Below, one piece after another: positions 45,240 through 58,904 of a stretch of 64,000 nt of DNA. The stretch spans positions 375,519,328-375,583,327 of the forward strand of contig OY856186.1 of NCBI GenBank assembly GCA_963693315.1, written 5' to 3'. This stretch comes from Diogma glabrata. Taxonomy: Eukaryota; Arthropoda; Insecta; Diptera; Cylindrotomidae. Both the position numbers and the translations under genes were made by a program. The notes below the pieces were generated by a model. It saw nothing but the letters and a program-made list of their open reading frames with translations, ran no database searches and was not told the DNA's origin. Within the stretch, counting starts at the first letter, position 1. Every line of letters starts with the position of its first letter.

Positions 45240-48200
45240 TGTGGAAAAGCCAGAATATTAAGTTTCCGCCTAGTAAAAACATGGCTAGTAAAAACAACGA
45301 CTACTATGCAATGAAAGAATGTTATCACGTTATCCGGAACTTGCTAAGGAAGCAGTTGAAGTAATATATGAAGAAGAGAGCCTTGGATACATCAGAAAAT
45401 TATCAAGCGAAGAATCTTCAAAAAAAGATTGAACGTACTTGGTATCTGCCAATGTTTGCAGTCCGCAATCCCAAAAAACCTTCCAAACTAAGGATGGTAA
45501 ATGATGGAGACGCCAACGTTGATGGAGCATCATTGAACTCGATGCTTTTAATAGGTCCTGATCTGGTTCCTCCTCTGCCTCAAGTGTTACTTCGTTACCA
45601 AGAGGGAAAAGTTTGCGTTTCCGGAGATTTGAAGCACATGTTCCATCGTATTCAAGTTATAAAAGAAGACCAAAATTCTCAACGTTTTCTTTGGAGGAAT
45701 CAACCAAGCGATCCAGTATCAACTTATGTTTTCCAAGTCCTAATTTTTGGGTCAAAGAGCTCGCCCAGCTCAGCCCAGTTTGTTAAAAACCTCAACGCTG
45801 GTGAATATGCAAAGCAGTTTCCAAGAGAAGTTAAAGCAATAATCGAAAACACTTATGTAGACGATTACCTTGATAGCTTTGATAGCATTGAAGAAGCAAT
45901 TTTAACAACAAGAAACATAAAGTATATTCACAGCAAGGGAAATTTTGAACTTTGTCAATTTCAATCAAACTCTAAAGAAGTCCTCATGAATTTGGTACAA
46001 GAAGAAGTCAGTAACAAAGATTTAGACCTTGACGGGGACACCACCAAAGCTCTTGGTTTGTGGCATGATCTGAATTCCGACAGTTATTACTATTCAATGC
46101 AAAATTGTAATATTGCAAAGGAAATCATGTTTGGCAACAAAGTGCCTTCTAAACGAGAAGTTTTGCGAACACTTATGTCGATATTTGATCCGCTGGGAAG
46201 AATTGGGCACTTCATCGTTCATTTACGAATACTGATGCAAAATCTTTGGAGGTCTGGAACTAATTGGGACGAACAAGTACCAATCGAGCTACGTTCGTCT
46301 TGGGAGAAATGGATTCAACGATTAAATGAACTTGAGAAACTTAAAATTCCAAGATGTCATCTTTCTCAATTAAATGACTATGAGAACGCTTCGATACAAT
46401 TACATGCCTTCTGCGATGCTGGAGCTGAAGCTTACTGCACTATAATATTCCTTCGAGTTGAAAAAGAAGGTATAGTGGACGTGGCACAACTTGGTTCAAA
46501 AGTTAAAGTTGCACCTGTTAAGATGACTTCTATCCCACGCCTGGAACTTGAAGCTGCACTCATTGGAACAAGATATCTACGTTTCATAGAAAAATGTTTG
46601 ACTGTAAACATTGAAGAGAGACACTATTGGACTGATAGTACAACAGTTTTATCATGGATTAGACCAAGTAACAGACGTTTCAAGCAATATGTTGCATTTC
46701 GAGTTTCTGAAATTCAGGAAAATTCAGATGTTTAAGACTGGCACTGGATTGGGACTAAAGAGAATGTAGCTGATGAAGGAACCAAATCCTCAAATATTCC
46801 TTCTTTGGACCCTAATAGTCGATGGTTCCGAGGACCTAGTTTTTTATACAGCTCAAAGAATGAATGGCCGATCAAGAACTTAAAAGAACTTCCAGCAACT
46901 CAAATAGAAGTCAAACTGACACATACTCTAGCTGAGAGTCCAATTGAGTTTGAAGGTTATGGTTCATGGATGCAACTTCTTTGAGTTATGGCTTACGTTT
47001 GTCGTTTTGTTAACAACTTGAGAAAAACAAGAGAACGTTTGATCGACCCATACTTACATAAATCAGAGTTAATTGTGGCAGAAACTAAACTTTTCAAAAT
47101 CGCACAATGGTCTGCATTTTCAAACGAAATATTGAAGCTCAATGATGGAAATCAACCAGGAATAAAGAACAGGTTATATCGTCTTTCACCATATTTAGAT
47201 GATAGCAAAGTAATTCAAATTGACGGTCGAATAGACGCAGCAAATGTTATTTTTGACACTCGAAGACCAGTAATTCTCCCTCAAGAACATTACATCACAA
47301 ATCTATTGGTAAAGAGTTTCCACGAGAACCTTCTTCATCAGCATCATGAAACAGTTGTGAATGAGATAAGGAAAAGGTTTTATATACCCAAACTAAGATG
47401 TCTTGTGAAGAGAATTGCAAAAAATTGCCAAAGATGCAAGAATGAACGTGCAAAGCCGGAAGTTCCAAGAATGGCTCCATTACCAGAAGCTCGATTATCA
47501 ATTTATGAACCTCCATTTACACACACAGGAGTTGATTTCTTCGGGCCAATCGACGTAGTTTTTGGAAGAGGAGTTCAAAAACGTTATGGCGTACTGTTTA
47601 CCTGTCTAACTGTTCGTGCTGTTCATATTGAAGTAGCTTATAGTTTGAATATAAGCTCATGCATAATGGCTATCAGAAATTTTATGACAAGGTTTGATGT
47701 CAAAGTATTCTACAGTGACAATGGAACAAATTTTATTGGTTCAGAACGGGTTCTTCGCGAGGAGATCAAAAAATTAAACACAAATTTGCTTGCAAGAGAA
47801 TTTACAACAAGTACAATTGAGTGGCGATTCAACCCACCTGCAGCACCTCATATGGGTGGCGCTTGGGAGAGACTTATACGTTCTATCAAAGTTGCTTTAT
47901 ATGCATCGTTGCCATCGCGTTCAACCAACGATGAAGTTTTGATCAATGCACTCAAAGAAGCTGAAAACATAGTTAACTCAAGGCCGCTTGTCTATGTATC
48001 AATTGAAAGTCCACAAAAAGAAGCAATAACACCAAACCACTTTATTCGCTTGTCATCACAAGTTAACGAAGTTTTGACTGAACCAGATGATACATCAGCA
48101 GTCTTAAGGAACAACTACAAAAAAGCTCAGATGATTTCAAACCATTTCTCAAAAAGATGGATAAACGAATATTTACCAGAATTAACGTTAAGATCCAAAT

Positions 48201-48445
48201 GGTATTCAGAGGTTCAAGCACCTAAAATTGGAGATGTCGTTGTCATAGTAGATCCAAGCCACCCAAGATATTGTTGGCCAAAAGGAATCATTACAGAAGT
48301 CAAGAAAGCACCTGATGGAAGAATTCGACAATGTGTTGTGAAAACGAAACTCGGAATCTACACCAGACCCGTTGCAAGGATTGCAATATTAAAAGTCGAC
48401 TCTCAAGAAGTCTCGACCCCGGGGAGAAATGTTGCAAATAATTGA
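45240..48445 (+). pseudogene. BEL/Pao RT-RNase H-integrase
   Basis: The ORF beginning at 45368 is in the wrong frame for its first ~18 codons; the true sequence (YPELAKEAVEVIYEEESLGY) runs in the frame used from 45316 and a frameshift near 45425 joins it. RT motifs: LRMVNDGDANVDGASLN, CVSGDLKHMFHRI, FGSKSSPSSAQF and YVDDYLDS (~45854). RNase H: HAFCDAGAEAY, LELEAALIG and WTDSTTVL. After a TAA at 46733 (before DWHWIGTKENVADEGT) and a TGA at 46982 (before VMAYVCRFVNNLR) comes integrase: H...HH, CQRCKN, then D in GVDFFGP, D in FYSDNGTNFIG and E in GGAWERLIRS. A C-terminal domain with FSKRWINEYLPEL closes it. Integrase is open throughout (46988-48445), and its end overlaps the 3' LTR. Confidence 0.9.
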
Positions 48446-48832
48446 ACACAACGCAGAAGCCGAATAAACTTTCAAAATTAAATTATATAGTATGCTTTGT
48501 AAATTTTGTTTTAAAATATTGAATAGTTTATTCTTTCTTTTGAAATTTGATATCCAAGCAGATAATACGTTTTCCTGAAACTTAAAGTCATTAAAATTTG
48601 AGATTCAGTAATTGTAATAAAAGATAAAGAAAGCTGGTTTAATAATTGAGAAAAATCTCACATTTCAAAATTTGTGAAAGAAAAAAAACTAATGTAAGAA
48701 AACTATTTCAAACTAATTAATTGATTGTAAATCTGATTGTGAAATGAATTATAGGTTTGAGTACTGCATTAAAAAGACAAGAAACATAAATTGAGTTTTC
48801 GTCAAAGCGCATACTACAGACATTTTCCAACA
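48430..48832 (+). repeat. BEL/Pao 3' LTR
   Basis: 403 bp, virtually identical to the 5' LTR, followed by ACATA. It contains the integrase stop codon. Confidence 0.93.
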
Positions 48833-48875
48833 ACATATTATTTTTCAACTTTAAATTACAAGGCTTTGTTTTTTT

Positions 48876-49220
48876 CTCAAAAATCAAATTAAGTTAAATT
48901 ATCTTATTTTTTAATTTTTGGTTGAATTTGGTTGATTGTATGAAATGGGATTTTTTTTATCATCAGGGGTTTGTTTATCAGAAATTGTTTCCCTCAGTCA
49001 AAACAATAAAGATTTATTGTTTTAATTGAGAAGAAAAAGTTTCTATATAGATCCTAAATACATCCTCCTCTGTCAGAGGATAAAGTATTGTAATCGATTC
49101 GTGTTTAATGAATTTTATCTCTTGTAAATTTAAAATTCTCGCTCGAATTTAAATCTTTTGCTTAAGAGTAAACTATGTTATTAAACACTAATTGTTTAAA
49201 ATACTATTATTTGCTTTGTG
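48876..49220. repeat. Dispersed repeat, related to 59008-59342
   Basis: An ordered set of blocks is shared with 59008-59342 in the same orientation: TTGGTTGATTGTAT, AAAACAATAAAGATTTATTG, ATAAAGTATTGTAATCGATT, CGTGTTTAATGAATTTTAT and AAAATTCTCGCTC. Similarity is high in blocks, with gaps between. No coding capacity and no terminal structure. The family is unknown. Confidence 0.7.
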
Positions 49221-50940
<1,720 letters not shown>

Positions 50941-50951
50941 TTGCCCTCCAT
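50941..50951 (-). promoter_or_regulatory. Polypurine tract for plus-strand priming
   Basis: On the minus strand TGGAGGGCAA lies immediately before the 3' LTR (TGTAATAAAC...). Position and purine content fit a PPT. It overlaps the region just after the pol stop codon. Confidence 0.65.
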
Positions 50952-53900
50952 TTAGTTTTGTTCGTCCCGAACAATATCAGAGATCGCATTGGTGCTGTTA
51001 CCTTGGTACGGTGCCAACCTTTGCAGATGTATCACTTTCATCTTGGTACGGGGTCCCTTTTGTATGCGGTAGATGACATCATTAATTCGTTTGATTATTT
51101 TATATGGGCCTTCCCAATCTGGCTGCAGCTTGGGTGATCTTCCCTTAGTTCTTCTGGGGTTGTATAGCCATACCAATTCTCCTTCTTGAAAACCGCCACT
51201 ATTTGCATTTATGTCGTACCTGGTTTTCATTTTGTCACTGGCTATCTTAATGTGGTCTCGAACCTGCTGATGGATTTTATTCATCTTCTCCCTTAGTTGT
51301 CCCACATAATCTGTTTTCGTGGATACCAGACCTCCAGGGATGCCAAACTCGATGTCACTAGGAAGATGTAGTTCTCTTCCGAACATGATATTCGCTGGCG
51401 TTTCACTTGTCGTATCGTGCACTGCGCTACGATAGGCCATCAAGAATAACGGAAGATCCTTGTCCCAATTTCTTTGGTTGGCTTCTACTACCTTTGACAA
51501 ATGTTCTTCCATGGTTCGGTTGAATCGTTCTACCATGCCATCTGACTGCGGGTTCATAGGTGTAGTTCGTGTTTTTCTAATGCCGAGTGTTCTGCACAGC
51601 TCTTCCATCAGTTGAGATTCGAAATTCCTTCCCTGGTCGGTATGCAACTCGAGCGGTGTTCCATATCTGCAAACCCATTCATTGACTAATGTTTCCGCGA
51701 CCGTAACTGCTTCCTGGTTCGGTATTGCATAAGCCTCCGGCCATTTTGTAAAGTAATCAATGACCACCATGATGTATTTGTTACCTTTTGTCGTTTCCGG
51801 AAATGGCCCCGCGATGTCTATAGCAATTCTCTCCATTGGGGCACCCACATTGTACTGTTGCATCTCTCCTCGAGTTCTAGTTTTTGGTCCTTTGCTTGCT
51901 GCACAAGTATCGCATCGCCGACACCATTGCTCCACGTCTGTTCGATACCTTACCCAATAAAACCTCTCCCTTACTTTGGCTAGGGTTTTATTGACTCCCA
52001 GGTGTCCTCCAGAAATACTTCCATGCAGCTTTCCCAGTACCTCTTCCACTCGACTTGACGGCAACACCAGTTGCTCCAACACTTTCTTTCCATCAGCGGA
52101 CTCCCATTTTCTTTTTAATATCCCGTTGTCCATAAATAGTGAGTCCCATTGCGCCCAGTAACATTTCACCTCCGTACTTAAAGGTGCGACCTCTTTCCAC
52201 TCTGGTCGCCTTGTTTTCCATTTCAATACTGGAGCCATAGCTGGATCTTCTAGCTGCTCTCCTTTAATTGCCTCAGTACACCAATCGTCAGGAGTTTGGA
52301 ACCTGATTTGATTCACTTTCATTGCCTCATTTCCCTCAGTTCTGCTACATGACTTGCACTCCTCTATACAGGGTCTTCTAGACAAGGCATCAGCGTTACC
52401 ATGGATCCTTCCCTTGCGGTGTTTAACTTTGAAGTCGTAGTTCTGCAGGATCTCTATCCATCTTGCTGCTTGTCCTTCAGGAAATTTGAATTGTAATAAC
52501 CATTTTAGAGCAGCATGGTCCGTGCGAATCAGGAATGGTTGTCCACACAAATACTTGTGGAAATGTTTCACAGCCTTGATGATAGCTAACAGCTCCTTCC
52601 TCGTGACACAGTAATTCCGCTCCGGCTTTGACAGAACTTTACTGAAGTATGCCACCACTTTCTCATCGTCTCCAATTTTCTGTGACAAAACAGCTCCAGT
52701 TCCTACATTGCTTGCGTCTGTGTCCAGAATGAACATCTTTCCGGATTCTGGATAGGCTAGTATAGGGGTGTTGCATAGTTTTTCTTTTAAACTGCAGAAG
52801 GCCTCATTACATTCGGTTGTCCACAGAAACTTGGTATTTGCTTCTGTCAATTTATGTAGACTCTTGGCGATATTTGCAAAATTCTCCACGAATCTTCGAT
52901 AATAGGTGCATACGCCAAGGAAACTGCGTAGCTCATGAACATTCTTCGGTACTGGCCAATTTTTCACAGCATCAATCTTCTCGGGATCGGTTCTGACTCC
53001 ATGTTCTGTAATGATGTGTCCAAGGTACTTCACTTCTTTGTGGAAGAGATTGCACTTTACCGGATTCAACTTCATGTTGGCATTACTTATTCTTCTGAGT
53101 ACTTCTTCGAGGTTCATTAGATGCTCTTCGAAGTTGCGACCCATTATAATGATGTCATCAAGATAAACTAGGCAGGCCTTCCAGGTTAAACCATGTAACA
53201 CGCATTCCATTAGACGTTCAAATGTTGCTGGGGCATTGCATAGACCAAACGGCATCACATTGAACTCCCACAACCCATTGCCAGTAGAAAATGCTGTCTT
53301 TCGTCGATCTTCTGGATGCATTTCAACTTGCCAGTAGCCACTCTTCAGATCTAATGTGCTGTACCATTTGGCCCCTGATAGTGTATCCAGTGTGTCATCA
53401 ATTCGTGGCAGTGGATAGCTGTCCTTAATGGTTACCTCATTGAGCTTTCGATAGTCTACACAAAAACGAGCTGACCCATCTTTTTTTCTAACTATCACCA
53501 CTGGTGAGCTCCATGGACTCTTAGATGGCCTGATGACTCCATCACTTTTCATTTTGTCCAGCATTCCTTGCACTTCCTCGTGTTTAGCCAGTGGTAGTCT
53601 TCTAGGAGGCTGTCTGATAGGATGAGCGTTTCCAGTGTTGATCCTATGTCGCACGATGTTTGTTCTTCCAACATCTTCATCTCCAGTAGAAAAAACGCTG
53701 CTCATCTTCGTTAATACCCTCTTGATTTCATTGAATTCGGCTGGATTCATTCTTTTACTAAGATCTTGAAGAATTGCTACTAATGCGGGATTGTTTCTCT
53801 GCATGAAGACCTTTTGCTCTTCTTCACAGCTGATTATCTCTTTTATGGTGCTGCATTTGGCGATTTCTTCTCCATGATTGATGACCACTCGTTTATTTGA

Positions 53901-54197
53901 GAAGTTAATCAGTTGCACTGGAACTACTCCCTCTTTTGCTGCAACTAGCGTTCGGCCAATCATAATGTTTCCTCCAAAGTCGTTGTTAGCTGGCTCAATC
54001 ATCACAGGTGAATTTTGGTCACTTTTATCTAGTAGCTTAGTCCATATGATTTTCTCAGATTTTGCCGGGATCTCAGTTGGTCCATCACTAATAACACGGA
54101 CCTCAGCATTGTCGTTGGTGGCGTTTAGCACTATTTCTGTGTTTCCATATCTCAGTACGTGGCTTCCCAGATCTAATATAAAATTGTATTCTTTCAT
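50952..54197 (-). CDS. Ty3/gypsy pol (protease end-RT-RNase H-integrase), open
   Basis: 1081 codons from the first Met (54197), open up to a stop at 54309-54311, so about 37 more codons precede it (including FIVADIEDDCIIGLDFMKEY, the protease C-terminal half). The protease active-site D-(T/S)-G is absent because upstream sequence was replaced. RT: CVDYRKLNEVTIKDSYPLPR, LDLKSGYWQVEM, MPFGLCNAPATFERLM and YLDDIIIM. RNase H: DTDASNVGTGAVL, ELLAII and TDHAALKWL, ending at NADALSRRPC. Integrase: H...H in the GGHLGVNKTL region, CRRCDTCAAS, then D in IDIAGPFPE, D in LHTDQGRNF and E in MVERFNRTM. The C-terminal GPY-like module reads DWEGPYKIIKRI. All catalytic residues beyond protease are intact. It could act in trans for relatives but cannot process its own polyprotein. 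Confidence 0.93.
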   Translation of the reverse strand: MKEYNFILDLGSHVLRYGNTEIVLNATNDNAEVRVISDGPTEIPAKSEKIIWTKLLDKSDQNSPVMIEPANNDFGGNIMIGRTLVAAKEGVVPVQLINFSNKRVVINHGEEIAKCSTIKEIISCEEEQKVFMQRNNPALVAILQDLSKRMNPAEFNEIKRVLTKMSSVFSTGDEDVGRTNIVRHRINTGNAHPIRQPPRRLPLAKHEEVQGMLDKMKSDGVIRPSKSPWSSPVVIVRKKDGSARFCVDYRKLNEVTIKDSYPLPRIDDTLDTLSGAKWYSTLDLKSGYWQVEMHPEDRRKTAFSTGNGLWEFNVMPFGLCNAPATFERLMECVLHGLTWKACLVYLDDIIIMGRNFEEHLMNLEEVLRRISNANMKLNPVKCNLFHKEVKYLGHIITEHGVRTDPEKIDAVKNWPVPKNVHELRSFLGVCTYYRRFVENFANIAKSLHKLTEANTKFLWTTECNEAFCSLKEKLCNTPILAYPESGKMFILDTDASNVGTGAVLSQKIGDDEKVVAYFSKVLSKPERNYCVTRKELLAIIKAVKHFHKYLCGQPFLIRTDHAALKWLLQFKFPEGQAARWIEILQNYDFKVKHRKGRIHGNADALSRRPCIEECKSCSRTEGNEAMKVNQIRFQTPDDWCTEAIKGEQLEDPAMAPVLKWKTRRPEWKEVAPLSTEVKCYWAQWDSLFMDNGILKRKWESADGKKVLEQLVLPSSRVEEVLGKLHGSISGGHLGVNKTLAKVRERFYWVRYRTDVEQWCRRCDTCAASKGPKTRTRGEMQQYNVGAPMERIAIDIAGPFPETTKGNKYIMVVIDYFTKWPEAYAIPNQEAVTVAETLVNEWVCRYGTPLELHTDQGRNFESQLMEELCRTLGIRKTRTTPMNPQSDGMVERFNRTMEEHLSKVVEANQRNWDKDLPLFLMAYRSAVHDTTSETPANIMFGRELHLPSDIEFGIPGGLVSTKTDYVGQLREKMNKIHQQVRDHIKIASDKMKTRYDINANSGGFQEGELVWLYNPRRTKGRSPKLQPDWEGPYKIIKRINDVIYRIQKGPRTKMKVIHLQRLAPYQGNSTNAISDIVRDEQN

Positions 54198-54297
54198 GAA
54201 GTCAAGCCCAATTATGCAGTCATCTTCTATATCTGCTACAATAAATCGGTGCCTAAATGAATTTCCTCCAAGGTGAACCTCTTGGTCGCTTTCTCTC

Positions 54298-54411
54298 GGT
54301 TTTCCATTTCAATATCGGTGCCATAGCTGGATCCTTTAGCTGCTCTCTTTTAATTGCCTCCTTTCTCTCAGTTCTGCTACATGGCTTGCGCTCCTCAATA
54401 CTGGGTCTTCT
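54298..54411 (-). other. Displaced pol linker patch at the gag/protease junction
   Basis: This stretch matches 52213-52379 (the RNase H-integrase linker of pol) with about 53 bp missing and scattered substitutions. On the minus strand one frame reads RRPSIEERKPCSRTERKEAI and DPAMAPILKWKTER. The pol linker at 52.2-52.4 kb reads RRPCIEECKSCSRTEGNEAM and DPAMAPVLKWKTRR. The patch is in frame with neither gag nor pol. It replaces the C-terminal half of gag, its zinc knuckle and the protease active site, and looks like template switching with a related subfamily. Confidence 0.85.
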
Positions 54412-54901
54412 TTAGTATCTGATACGATGTAGATCCATCAAATGCGGGTGTTTTCACTCTAGCTGGGGCTGAAGTAGTTGATGGATTGATCGTGTTACCT
54501 GACTTTCCTTGTGCTATTTCTTGGCGTAATTCACTCGAGAGATTGCGTAGTTTCTCTTCATGTTCTTCGGTAACTTTCCGCAGCTCCCTTTCCATGTTGT
54601 TGATTTTGACCTCTGCACTGGATATACGTGAGTCGATTACTTCACGTAGACTTTCTTGCTTTGCCATCATATCAGCAAACTGTTGTCGTTGCTCGTTTCC
54701 TTGTTTGGCCATCATATCAGCTAGTTGTTGTTGTTGATCTACTTTTTGTTGGGCCTCTGTGTTTTGGCCTGCTTCTTCTAAAACTTTACGCAGCCGGAAT
54801 GCAAGTTCTGCCTTTGTTCCATGAATTGGAGCATTCCTTTTCTTCAACTCATCCTTCAGCTGGGTCTGGCTGAGATCACTAATATTTACTGTCCTGACCA
54901 T
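54395..54901 (-). pseudogene. Truncated gypsy gag with SAP domain
   Basis: The likely start is MVRTVNISDLSQTQ at 54901, just inside the PBS. A longer frame reaching 54970 runs back through the PBS into the LTR and is not the start. Residues ~7-45 form a SAP-like helix-turn-helix (LKDELKKRNAPIHGTKAELA followed by FRLRKVLEEAG), a DNA-binding motif known from some retrotransposon gags. A Gln-rich segment with two MMAKQ repeats and a long coiled coil (INNMERELRKVTEEHEEKL) follow. The frame breaks in FDGSTSYQIL at the pol patch, so the capsid core and zinc knuckle are missing. The product (~168 aa) could not form a normal particle. Confidence 0.8.
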
Positions 54902-54910
54902 TGTTTCAAT

Positions 54911-54929
54911 AATCCCACTTCTGACACCA
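54911..54929 (-). promoter_or_regulatory. Primer-binding site, tRNA-Leu type
   Basis: On the minus strand TGGTGTCAGAAGTGGGATT starts one base after the 5' LTR. Eukaryotic tRNA-Leu 3' ends give TGGTGTCAGGAGTGGGATT by my recollection, so the match is 18 of 19. Priming by tRNA-Leu is inferred. Confidence 0.7.
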
Positions 54930-54930
54930 C

Positions 54931-56319
<1,389 letters not shown>

Positions 56320-56589
56320 CAAATTCATCTACTAAAAACTTACAAAACGACATATCTAAATTTGACTGTGTAAAAAATAAACAAGATTGTATTTATATAT
56401 AGCATTTTTACCAGTGTAAAATAATGTTATTATTGTGTTCGCCTACAGATGAAATAATAATAACAGGCGAACACAATAATAACATTATTTTACACTGGTA
56501 AAAATGTTATATATAAAAACAATCTTGTTTATTTTTTACACTGTCAAATTTAGCTATGTCGTTTTATAAGTTTTTAGTAGATGAATTTG
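56320..56589. repeat. Inverted repeat, 125-bp arms, 20-base loop
   Basis: Arms 56320-56444 and 56465-56589 pair without any net indel and about five mismatches. They start CAAATTCATCTACTAAAAAC and end GTGTTCGCCT at the loop. Mismatches show the arms have diverged, so it is not a simple duplicated read. No coding potential. Confidence 0.92.
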
Positions 56590-57188
56590 ACGATATGAAT
56601 AATGAAAATAGTTCATATATTTTCTCTAAAAACAGATATTTTTTTTACCGACTGGAAGTCATCGTTTAAAGTATAAATTTAAAAAATTGTAGGTAAAGTT
56701 TCAATTAAAAACAAATAAAAATAAATTTTTTAATAAAATTTATTTATTTATTTATTTAATAAATTTTTTTTTATTTTTTTTGGGCGGAAAGAACTCAGAG
56801 AATATATTTTATATCTGACACTTAATTATCGGAGGAAAAAATTATACGATATATCTGATACAAATTTTATTTTATCGCTCCGATTTCTCCGATATAGAAA
56901 AAAAACACATTCATTATTAGTTTAATTAATTAATTACACACAATTGATATAATGATTAGTTTCGATTCGATTCGATCAAAATATTCAAAATATTCAATCC
57001 CTTCAAAACACTGCGATATTGACAGAAATAAACACTGCAACCGAAACAACAACAGAAACAGTAAATCAAATTTAATCTCAAATATTCAATCCTTTAAATA
57101 ACCACCACCTGTAGGCGACCACCGAAACTTATTTACTTTCAGTCCTAGTGACTGAAACCATTTTCAGTCACTACTTAGAAAAAAAAAT

Positions 57189-57721
57189 TTAAAAAACACA
57201 CTTTTTGAAAAACGAACTAAAAAGTAGAAAATAAATTTTGCATTAACACCAGCGTTATGTCTTTTATAATTATATTTCCTTTGAAATTGTTAGAAGAAAA
57301 AATATTAAAATGGTATTTAACACATCTTAGCATAGATGCAAATATTAAATTTTTGACTAATTTAAAATGCTAATTTTCGATTGACAAACAGTTTTCCGTT
57401 CCCATTTGTTACATAAAATAAAAGTGGGTGGCGCATTCAGAAAGAAAAGGGAAATAAAATTCTATATTAATGTATGCGTCACCCACTTTTATTTTATGTA
57501 ACAAATGGGAACGGAAAACTGTTTGTCAATCGAAAATTAGCATTTTAAATTAGTCAAAAATTTAATATTTGCATCTATGCTAAGATGTGTTAAATACCAT
57601 TTTAATATTTTTTCTTCTAACAATTTCAAAGGAAATATAATTATAAAAGACATAACGCTGTTGTTAATGCAAAATTTATTTTCTACTTTTTAGTTCGTTT
57701 TTCAAAAAGTGTGTTTTTTAA
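57189..57721. repeat. Near-perfect inverted repeat, 247-bp arms, 39-base loop
   Basis: Arms 57189-57435 and 57475-57721 are exact reverse complements except for about two substitutions (ACACCAGCG vs ACAACAGCG; GGTGGCGCA vs GGTGACGCA). They start TTAAAAAACACACTTTTTG and end GTGGGTGGCGCA at the loop. Transcription would give a ~247-bp duplex. No transposase or TSD was seen. Confidence 0.93.
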
Positions 57722-58039
57722 TTTTTTTTATTTATTTTTTTATTTTAGAGTTTTTAGTTATATAATTTTACCTACAAATAAGTTAACCACATTATTTCAC
57801 AGAAATTACACCATAATCTAAAAATCCAACTAGCAATTAAATCACTTACCGAAAATTTAATATTCTTTGAAATTTAAAGTAATTTTAATAAGGTTAATTG
57901 CACTATAACAATTGTAATTATGTTATTTAAACATCCAGTGTAACATTTTAGTACGTTTCTTTGCTCATTGTATTAATTTTAAGTTGTACATAAATTATTA
58001 AATATATATGTTCGCACCAAATGTCAAGTTTTTTTCGGA

Positions 58040-58525
58040 AAAAAGGTCTGAATTATAGAGCTTTTTCCTTAAAATTCGAATCGTTATATTACTGTATGTA
58101 ATTGACAGATTACGTACAGCAATGATAATTAGAAATCATTAATTATGTATTAAAATGTATTGAAAAAATAATAATTAGTCAACTATAGTAAAAAAAACTT
58201 TACGAGAACACAAAACAATCTGGATTTAGAAGAAATAACAATTATTTAAAATTTTCGAAATACAAATCACTCATTATTTACAATTTAAGGCCATTTTTTC
58301 ATATAAAAATGACAAAAATGTGTAATATGTCCTCTATTATAATGAGATACTCAGTATGAGCAAAATTTCAGCGCGGTAAATGGGCATTCAGATCTTATGG
58401 ATTTTCATATTTTCATACATAATAATTGATTTTTAATTATCATTGCTGTATGTAATCTGTCAAATACACCAAAATAACGATTTGAACTTTAAGAAAAAAG
58501 GTCTATAAGCTTTGAACGAAATGTC
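58040..58525. repeat. Imperfect inverted repeat with overlapping direct repeat
   Basis: TTGACAGATTACGTACAGCA followed by ATGATAATTA (58102-58131) pairs with its complement at 58434-58463 (CATTGCTGTATGTAATCTGT). Similarity extends with gaps over ~110 bp per side. Separately, 58276-58370 and 58552-58645 are diverged direct copies (ATTTA.AAT.TAAG.CC..TTT.TCATAT...). Together these suggest an old, rearranged foldback unit. Confidence 0.65.
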
Positions 58526-58904
58526 ATACTTTTATTTTTTTTTGTGTTCATTATTTATAATGTAAGACCTTTTATCCATATGAAATGACACAAACATGTA
58601 TGATGTCTATGATTATAATGATATACACAGTATTACTAAAATTCCTTCGCTCAAAATGAGTCAACCAGAGGATGAGGATTTCAGTGCAATTCTTTAAGGT
58701 CTTTCAGAATGAAGAAAAATTTGAATTTTTTTTCTTCAGATTTATAAAGTTTTTTGCTTTAAAAGTTTTAGAAATACGTACTGACTGCTTCAACAAACTT
58801 GTCTTTTCAATTTGGGATCAATCACATAATGGGAAGTTACTGAAAAATGAATCACAAAATTCCACCCATCAAAGCTCTCAAGAGTCAAGTTAAATAAAAG
58901 TGTG

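Larger units (their letters stand above)
40756..48832 (+). mobile_element. BEL/Pao LTR retrotransposon, complete structure, defective genes
   Basis: 8077 bp with 403-bp LTRs at both ends (40756-41158 and 48430-48832), both TG...CA, flanked by the 5-bp duplication ACATA (40751-40755, 48833-48837). Gag with a PHD finger, zinc knuckles, protease, RT, RNase H and integrase follow in BEL order. A purine-rich tract CGGGGAGAAA (48420-48429) directly precedes the 3' LTR. I see no obvious TGG-type primer-binding site just after the 5' LTR. The coding region carries at least three stops, five frameshifts and a ~1.5 kb insertion. Confidence 0.93.
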
